Part shown: positions 5,865 to 10,980 of the stretch, in pieces
Numbering within the stretch: position 1 is the stretch's first letter
Layout of the letters: every line of letters starts with the position of its first letter
DNA from: an uncultured Pirellula sp.
GTDB lineage: Bacteria > Planctomycetota > Planctomycetia > Pirellulales > Pirellulaceae
Length of the DNA stretch: 10,980 bases
Direction of reading: 5' to 3'
NCBI GenBank assembly: GCA_903892365.1
Contig: CAITIF010000475.1
Span: 1-10,980 of the forward strand
Notes under the pieces: model-generated
What the model was told of the DNA's origin: nothing
The model's database searches: none
Seen by the model: the letters and a program-made list of their open reading frames with translations, nothing else
Position numbers and translations under genes: made by a program

Positions 5865-8708
5865 GTGTCGAACGTTCCTCCTAACGATGATTTTGATCAA
5901 AACGATCCAGCATCTTTGCCCTCAGCGGGTGGCAGTGGCGGAAATGGCGAAGGAGGTGGCGGCGAGCGGATGATCGAGGAGTCGATCGAGGACGAACTTC
6001 AGAACAGCTATTTGACGTATGCGATGAGCGTCATCGTCAGTCGGGCATTGCCGGACGTTCGCGACGGGTTAAAGCCATCGCAGCGACGGATTTTGGTTGC
6101 CATGAATGATTTGAGTCTGACGCCTGGTGCCGCTCGGGTGAAGTGTGCCAAAATCGCTGGGGATACTTCGGGGAACTACCACCCGCACGGCGAAGCCATC
6201 ATTTATCCGACCTTGGTCCGCATGGCTCAAGAATGGAATATGCGGCATTTGCTGATCGACAAGCAAGGTAACTTTGGGTCGATTGCTGGTCTTCCTGCTG
6301 CTGCGATGCGGTACACCGAAGCGAGGCTCGCGGCCCCTGCGGCGATGATGCTGGACGACATCAAGCTAGATACCGTCGACTTTATCCCTACCTATGATGA
6401 AAGACGTTCCGAACCGGTTGTTCTTCCATCCAAGTTTCCAAACTTGCTCGTCAACGGAGCGACTGGAATCGCGGTTGGTATGGCGACCAGCATTCCCCCC
6501 CACAATCTTCGAGAAGTCTGTGCGGCGCTGATTCGCGTGATTGAAGATCCGGAAGTTTCCATTCCAGAACTCAACGAGATCATTCCGGGTCCCGACTTTC
6601 CAACGGGCGGAATTATTTGTGGTCGATTTGCGATTCGACAGGGATACACCACAGGTCGATCTACGATTGTTTTGCGTGCGAAAGTAGACGTAGAAGAGGG
6701 TAAGAAATCCCGCCTGATTATTCGCGAAATCCCCTACCAGCAATTTCGCGATCGCGTCATTGAGCGTATCGCTGATTTGGTTCGAAGCGAAAAGATCAAG
6801 GGAATCTCTGCCATTCGCGATGAAAGCGATTTGAAAGAGCCAGTCCGTATCGTTATCGAAATCAAGCAGAACTCGGATGCGCACGTCGTCCTGAATCAAC
6901 TGTACCAGTTCTCATCGCTGCAAGAATCTTTCTCGATCAATATGCTTGCGTTGGTGGATGGCAAGCCTCGCGAACTGAGCATTAAAGAACTGCTTCAAGA
7001 GTTCATTCGTCACCGCGTGACTGTCATTCGACGCCGAACACAGTTCTTGTTGGCGTCGGCTAGAAAGCGAAAGCACGTCGTCGAAGGTTTGCTTTTGGCC
7101 CTTGCTGACATCGACAAAATCATCATGTTGATTCGTCAGAGTCGGACTCAAGCGGAAGCCAAGGTCAAGTTAATGGGTGTGGAATGCCCAGCTTCCATGA
7201 TGGAACGCGCGCTTGGCGAACGCGGATTCGCGGACTTCCAACTGGAGCGTGGTTCTTCCGACGTTTACACGTTGACCAGTGTCCAGACTGACGCGATCCT
7301 TCGAATGACTTTGGGACAATTGGCGGGTCTGGAGCAAGAACGACTTTCTGATGAGCACGCATCGATCTTGGGCGAGATCGAAAAGTACCGCGTTATTCTT
7401 GGCGACTCGGCCAATATCTACGCCATCATCAAGGCCGATCTGGAGGAAATCTCTCGCAAGTTCGGGAACGATCGACGGACGGTTATCGATGGCGAAGAGC
7501 TGGGTAACTACAACATGGAAGATCTTATCACCGAAGAGACCATGGTGGTTACGATCTCGCACCAGGGGTATATCAAACGCATTCCCGCAACCACCTATCG
7601 CGCTCAAAAGCGAGGTGGCAAAGGGATCGCGGGACTTCGCGCGGAGGAAGAGGATCCTGTCGAGCACCTGTTTGTCGCAAGTACCCACGCCTATTTGCTC
7701 TTCTTTACCAATCAAGGAAAAGTTTACTGGCAAAAGGTCTGGGAGATTCCCCAAATGAGCCGCGAAAGTCGCGGTCGTGCTGTCGTAAACTTATTGAATC
7801 TAACCCCGGATGAAAAGATTCGCGACTGCGTCGTGGTTCGCGATTTCAACTTGCCCGGTCACTTTCTCATGATGGCGACCAAGAAGGGAATTGTAAAAAA
7901 GACCCAGCTGGAAGCTTACAGCCGTCCAAAGAAGGGCGGAATCATTGCAATTAAGCTTCGCGAAGATGACGAATTGGTAGACGTGGTGATCGCAAAGCCA
8001 AAGGACCAAATCGTTCTATCGACGGCGAATGGCATGGCGATTCGTTTCTCTGAAAGTGACGCTCGATCGATGGGCAGAAACACTTCGGGGGTCAAGGGAA
8101 TCTCGCTCAAGAAGGGGGATGAACTTGTTGGGATGGTTGTTGCCGAGCCTGAGGCAACTTTGCTAACCGTCTGCGAGCTTGGGTACGGAAAACGTACTAC
8201 CTTTGGTCCTGGCGATGAGATGGCAGGTCGCGACTTGAACGTTCTTGGTGATGAGAACAACGAAGATCCTTCCCTGGAAGAAGTGATTGAAGAGCCAGAA
8301 GAAGAAACGGAAGATTTGAGCTCTGCCAATCGATATCGAACCCAGCGTCGTGGTGGCAAGGGAGTCATTGACATCAAGACGACCAAGCGCAACGGACGGG
8401 TTATCGGAATTGTCCCCGTTAGTGACTTAGATGAGTTGATGATGATGACCGTTCGAGGAAAGATCCAACGGGTCGCAGCCAAGGACATTAGCGTTATCGG
8501 TCGGAACACCCAGGGGGTTCGAATCATGAGTCTGGACGAAGGGGATACTCTCACTGCCATTGTTCGCGTTCTACCGGAAGATATTGATGAGGCTGCAATT
8601 GAAGCCGCCCAGGTGCCGCCAACGGTTCCAGATACATTGCCTAGCGAATCAACTTCCCAAGAGCCGGATTCAGAAATGGATGCGTCCGAGGAAGATAGCG
8701 AAAGCTAA
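5865..8708 (+). CDS. gyrA: DNA gyrase subunit A
   Basis: GyrA cleaves and rejoins DNA and wraps it for ATP-driven negative supercoiling with GyrB. From GTG 5865 it has 947 residues. The core starts IEDELQNSYLTYAMSVIVSRALPD; catalytic Tyr150 lies in AAAMRYTEARL. The C-terminal pinwheel has QKRGGKG (581-587) and a second box, QRRGGKG (827-833), marking gyrase rather than ParC. A 43-residue acidic insertion (780-822) and an acidic tail are added. At the quinolone site the sequence is HGEAIIYP, so E. coli Ser83 and Asp87 correspond to Ala111 and Pro115. Start choice is open: GTG 5757 precedes the likely transcript start, ATG 5802 gives an odd Cys-rich leader, GTG 5865 opens a plausible VPPNDDFDQNDP and Gly-rich leader, and ATG 5970 (912 residues) has AAGGAGGT 12 nt upstream. 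Confidence 0.95.
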   Translation: MSNVPPNDDFDQNDPASLPSAGGSGGNGEGGGGERMIEESIEDELQNSYLTYAMSVIVSRALPDVRDGLKPSQRRILVAMNDLSLTPGAARVKCAKIAGDTSGNYHPHGEAIIYPTLVRMAQEWNMRHLLIDKQGNFGSIAGLPAAAMRYTEARLAAPAAMMLDDIKLDTVDFIPTYDERRSEPVVLPSKFPNLLVNGATGIAVGMATSIPPHNLREVCAALIRVIEDPEVSIPELNEIIPGPDFPTGGIICGRFAIRQGYTTGRSTIVLRAKVDVEEGKKSRLIIREIPYQQFRDRVIERIADLVRSEKIKGISAIRDESDLKEPVRIVIEIKQNSDAHVVLNQLYQFSSLQESFSINMLALVDGKPRELSIKELLQEFIRHRVTVIRRRTQFLLASARKRKHVVEGLLLALADIDKIIMLIRQSRTQAEAKVKLMGVECPASMMERALGERGFADFQLERGSSDVYTLTSVQTDAILRMTLGQLAGLEQERLSDEHASILGEIEKYRVILGDSANIYAIIKADLEEISRKFGNDRRTVIDGEELGNYNMEDLITEETMVVTISHQGYIKRIPATTYRAQKRGGKGIAGLRAEEEDPVEHLFVASTHAYLLFFTNQGKVYWQKVWEIPQMSRESRGRAVVNLLNLTPDEKIRDCVVVRDFNLPGHFLMMATKKGIVKKTQLEAYSRPKKGGIIAIKLREDDELVDVVIAKPKDQIVLSTANGMAIRFSESDARSMGRNTSGVKGISLKKGDELVGMVVAEPEATLLTVCELGYGKRTTFGPGDEMAGRDLNVLGDENNEDPSLEEVIEEPEEETEDLSSANRYRTQRRGGKGVIDIKTTKRNGRVIGIVPVSDLDELMMMTVRGKIQRVAAKDISVIGRNTQGVRIMSLDEGDTLTAIVRVLPEDIDEAAIEAAQVPPTVPDTLPSESTSQEPDSEMDASEEDSES

Positions 8709-8722
8709 TCAGGAGCTTCGCT

Positions 8723-9460
8723 TTGTCCGCTACCCCCTCCGAATCGTTGTTGATTTTGGTATGCACGTTCAACGAGCGAGCTAACTTGCCTAGCTTGTTC
8801 GAACGGATCTACCAAGTCGCACCATCCGCAAATATTTTGGTGGTCGACGACAACAGTCCGGATGGAACCAGCGAATGGGTGGTTGAACATCAACAATCCC
8901 ATAGTAATGTTTCTTTGATTCGTCGTTCAGGCAAGTTGGGTTTGGGAACGGCCATTCGCGACGGGATGAACTTTGCGATCGATCATGGCTATCAATGGTT
9001 GCTGAATTTGGACGCTGACCTGAGCCACGATCCAGCCGCCATTCCAGCTTTGCTTACTGTCTCGCAGCATCACGATATTGTCATCGGATCTCGGTATGTT
9101 TCCGGCGGGGGGATGGAAGGATGCTCTTGGAAGCGTGTGTTTGTCAGTCGTTGTGCGAACGCCTATGCTAGGTTCGTGATTGGCTGGCAAGTTCAAGATT
9201 GCAGCAGCGCTTTTCGACTTTATCGAGTTTCCATGCTGAAAGCGATCTCTTTGGATAAGCTCCAAGGAACAGGGTATGGGTTCTTAGAGGAGGTGCTTTG
9301 GCATCTTCTTCACGTAGGCAGCCGGCTGCATGAAGTGGGGATTGTCTACACGGAGCGGCGAGAAGGCAAATCCAAGATATCGATCAAAGAAGCACTTTCG
9401 ACGATACGCTCCATCCATGACGTTGCCAAACTGCAACGCAAGGATGCGGGATTACGTTGA
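8723..9460 (+). CDS. GT2 glycosyltransferase, dolichol-phosphate mannosyltransferase (DPM1)-like
   Basis: This 245-residue family 2 glycosyltransferase should move a sugar from a nucleotide donor to a polyprenyl phosphate at the inner face of the membrane. It has the GT-A motifs of DPM1 proteins in order: VCTFNERANLPSL, VVDDNSPDGTSEW (Asp42-Asp43), GKLGLGTAIRDGM, NLDADLSHDPAAIP (the DxD metal site at 97-99), IGSRYVSGGGMEG, and DCSSAFRLYR. No transmembrane helices follow the catalytic domain, so it resembles the short soluble DPM1 form rather than the membrane-anchored type. The start is TTG 8723 with AGGAG (8711-8715) 7 nt upstream, only 14 nt after the gyrA stop, so it is probably co-transcribed with gyrA. 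Donor and acceptor cannot be read from sequence. Confidence 0.88.
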   Translation: MSATPSESLLILVCTFNERANLPSLFERIYQVAPSANILVVDDNSPDGTSEWVVEHQQSHSNVSLIRRSGKLGLGTAIRDGMNFAIDHGYQWLLNLDADLSHDPAAIPALLTVSQHHDIVIGSRYVSGGGMEGCSWKRVFVSRCANAYARFVIGWQVQDCSSAFRLYRVSMLKAISLDKLQGTGYGFLEEVLWHLLHVGSRLHEVGIVYTERREGKSKISIKEALSTIRSIHDVAKLQRKDAGLR

Positions 9461-9500
9461 TTGGCTTGTATGGAAGAATCACGTTGAAAACAGTGTGTCG

Positions 9501-9518
9501 AGAACAATAAGAACAATA
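9501..9518 (+). repeat. Two tandem copies of AGAACAATA before the RidA-like gene
   Basis: AGAACAATA occurs at 9501-9509 and again at 9510-9518, just upstream of the AAGGA ribosome site. TTGAAA (9484-9489) could be a -35 with a poor A/T-rich -10 inside the repeat. Role unknown; it could be slippage in an A-rich leader. Confidence 0.4.
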
Positions 9519-9534
9519 AAAGGAAAAGTTGGAA

Positions 9535-9975
9535 ATGTCACCTCAAGAAAAAGCAGTCTCATTGAACATCACGTTTGCCAAGCAAGAGCCTGGTTATTTA
9601 GCCATGGTTGTAAAGTCGGGCAATTTGTTATTCACTTCAGGGCATGTAAGCGACATTAAAGGGAAATTAGGCGCGGGGGTGACAGTGGAGCAGGGCAAGG
9701 CAGCAGCTCGCGAATGTGCTGAGAAGATTCTAAATTCTCTATGGAACGCCCATGGTACGCTCGACGGCCTCAAGGTTGTTCGGGTTCTTGGATGCGTTAA
9801 TTCCACTTTGGAGTTCCATGAGCAGCATCTTGTTATCAATGGATGCAGCGATCTTTTACACGAAGTGTTTGGGAAGACTGGCGACGGTTACCATGCGAGA
9901 AGCGCACTGGGATTTGCTCAAATCCCAACTAATTCCGCAGTCGAGGTTGAAGCTATCTTCGAAATCAAGACCTAA
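9535..9975 (+). CDS. RidA (YjgF/YER057c/UK114) family protein
   Basis: RidA-family proteins form trimers in the cytoplasm, and the best-known members hydrolyse reactive enamines/imines released by PLP enzymes. This 146-residue protein has the family's features: VVKSGNLLFTSGHVS near the N-terminus, the CVNSTLEFHEQHLVINGCSDLL segment, the key arginine in GYHARSALGFAQIP (Arg122, matching Arg105 of E. coli RidA) and VEVEAIFEIK (Glu139). The 'VINGxSDLL' and 'ARSAxG' signature and length of about 150 point to the subgroup with Ala where RidA has Cys107, so its substrate may differ from canonical RidA. ATG 9535 is preferred, with AAGGA (9520-9524) 10 nt upstream, over TTG 9529. Its last 11 nt overlap the end of the convergent kinase gene. 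Confidence 0.88.
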   Translation: MSPQEKAVSLNITFAKQEPGYLAMVVKSGNLLFTSGHVSDIKGKLGAGVTVEQGKAAARECAEKILNSLWNAHGTLDGLKVVRVLGCVNSTLEFHEQHLVINGCSDLLHEVFGKTGDGYHARSALGFAQIPTNSAVEVEAIFEIKT

Positions 9976-10980
9976 GAGAGCCAGACGATGGCGTGTGAAT
10001 CAGGTCCAGTTTCGATGTCGATCCCATGTGTTTTGAGCAAACCAACAAAAGAGACTGCTTATCGACTGGCTTGCTCAGGTAATCATCGCAACCGGCGTCT
10101 AAGCACTTTTGGCGGTCTTCTGCTAAAGCATGAGCGGTGAGTGCGACAATCGGCATTGTGACTCCTTGGTCCCGTAGGGTACGTGCAAGCACATAACCAT
10201 CCATGATCGGCATTTGGATGTCGGTAAGCAAAAGATCATAGGGCGTATTCAACTCGCACGAATGATTTAGCATTTCTAAGGCTACCTGGCCATTTTCGGC
10301 TACTTCGACGGTAGCCCCCGCTTTCCGAAGTAAAAATGAGATTAAGCGTTGGTTGTCCAGGCCATCTTCGGCGAGCAGAATTCTTCCTGGGATCGAGATA
10401 GTTTCGTTTTTGATGTCTACCGCAGGAACGTTACTGGTTTCTATGGATTTTACGTAGACAGCACCAGCAGCTGGAGTGAGCGGCAACTGCAACCGGAAAC
10501 AAGACCCTTTATCGATTGCCGTCCGTAAGAGCAAGACATCTCCCCCCATGAGCATGGCAAGGCGACGACTGATGGTTAAACCAAGGCCCGTTCCACCGTG
10601 TTTGCGTGAGACGGTATTATCAGCTTGTTCAAATGCATGAAACAAGGAATGAGATTTTTCTGCATCGATTCCTCGGCCGGTATCTTCGATATCGATGATC
10701 AAGGACTTGCTTTCAACGGATGCTTCCACGCTGGCGCTGATGGTGATGGAACCAGCTTCGGTGAATTTAACTGCATTGCCAACGAGATTCATCAAGATCT
10801 GGCGCAGGCGAGTTGGGTCGCACATGATTCGATTCGGAATGGGTGTTAGCAGCTTCGCATTTAGCAAGACGCCCTTTCCGGCTGCCGAGGTGCGTAGAAG
10901 TCTTTCCACTTCCGAAAGCACCTCGATCAACGGCGTTTCGATAAACTCCAGTTTCGTTTTATCCGCTTCAATTTTGGATA
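9965..10980 (-). CDS. Hybrid sensor histidine kinase/response regulator, C-terminal part (5' end beyond the window)
   Basis: The minus-strand frame is open to the right edge and reads ...SKIEADKTKLEFIETPLIEVL there, the usual stretch after the dimerisation/phosphoacceptor helix, so the His box and any sensor region lie outside. The ATPase domain shows the N box (LMNLVGNAVKFTEAG, about 10755-10800), DTGRGID (about 10665-10685), FHAFEQAD and GGTGLGLTISRR (about 10565-10605). A receiver domain follows with the acidic pair in LLAEDGLDNQ, phospho-acceptor Asp in LLTDIQMP (codon 10220-10222), Thr in ALTAHA and Lys in YLSKPVD. The receiver is nearly C-terminal, with a short Ser-rich tail and no Hpt or output domain, so signal probably passes to a separate protein. 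It stops at TGA 9967-9965 inside the 3' end of the RidA-like gene. The signal sensed is unknown. Confidence 0.93.
   Translation of the reverse strand, partial: SKIEADKTKLEFIETPLIEVLSEVERLLRTSAAGKGVLLNAKLLTPIPNRIMCDPTRLRQILMNLVGNAVKFTEAGSITISASVEASVESKSLIIDIEDTGRGIDAEKSHSLFHAFEQADNTVSRKHGGTGLGLTISRRLAMLMGGDVLLLRTAIDKGSCFRLQLPLTPAAGAVYVKSIETSNVPAVDIKNETISIPGRILLAEDGLDNQRLISFLLRKAGATVEVAENGQVALEMLNHSCELNTPYDLLLTDIQMPIMDGYVLARTLRDQGVTMPIVALTAHALAEDRQKCLDAGCDDYLSKPVDKQSLLLVCSKHMGSTSKLDLIHTPSSGSLRS

Noticed and set aside
7170..7754. 194-codon minus-strand frame within gyrA
   Set aside because: It lies antisense to well-conserved gyrase sequence and has no motifs.
5757..8708. Topoisomerase IV subunit ParC instead of GyrA
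   Set aside because: A canonical-position GyrA box, a full six-blade C-terminal region and a second box argue for gyrase.

Overview
The window reads as ordinary chromosome from a planctomycete, most likely Pirellulaceae-like. This is an inference. It rests on a bacterial formylmethanofuran dehydrogenase-type subunit pair (fhcB-fhcA, a C1-transfer hallmark of Planctomycetes and methylotrophic Proteobacteria), a gyrase A with an unusual quinolone-determining segment and long acidic additions, a hybrid histidine kinase, frequent non-ATG starts and moderate GC. No IS element, tRNA, rRNA, CRISPR array or phage gene was seen.

Layout, left to right. A truncated plus-strand gene of unknown function (2-220) converges on a minus-strand unit made of a 32-residue, very basic peptide gene (766-864) followed 3 nt later by a FabZ/FabA-type hotdog dehydratase (247-762). 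The 3' ends meet at a 9-bp hairpin. A divergent promoter region (about 865-1091) separates this unit from an IscA/ErpA-type Fe-S carrier (1092-1421). That gene ends in two hairpins, the second a classic intrinsic terminator. After about 270 nt without a convincing gene comes a tight plus-strand group: leuB (1762-2853), fhcB (2859-4031) and fhcA (4022-5704), with a 5-nt gap and then an overlap. gyrA follows with its own good extended -10 promoter overlapped by a short palindrome. A DPM1-type glycosyltransferase starts 14 nt after gyrA (8723-9460). A RidA-family protein (9535-9975) overlaps by 11 nt, tail to tail, the last gene: a minus-strand hybrid sensor kinase/response regulator cut by the right edge.

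Functionally this is a mix of housekeeping genes (leucine biosynthesis, DNA supercoiling, Fe-S maturation, acyl-ACP dehydration, polyprenyl-phosphate sugar transfer, enamine/imine detoxification) with half of the tetrahydromethanopterin-linked formyltransferase/hydrolase complex. FhcB keeps four N-terminal cysteines but seems to lack the molybdenum/tungsten-ligand cysteine of archaeal enzymes. FhcA keeps the amidohydrolase metal ligands. This fits hydrolysis of a formyl carrier rather than formate redox chemistry.

I found no convincing new multi-gene system. The points most worth a second look are the tiny basic-protein gene ahead of the dehydratase, the split fhc cluster behind leuB, and the gyrase A peculiarities: Glu-Ala-Ile-Ile-Tyr-Pro at the quinolone site, two GyrA boxes, and a 43-residue acidic insertion just before the second box.
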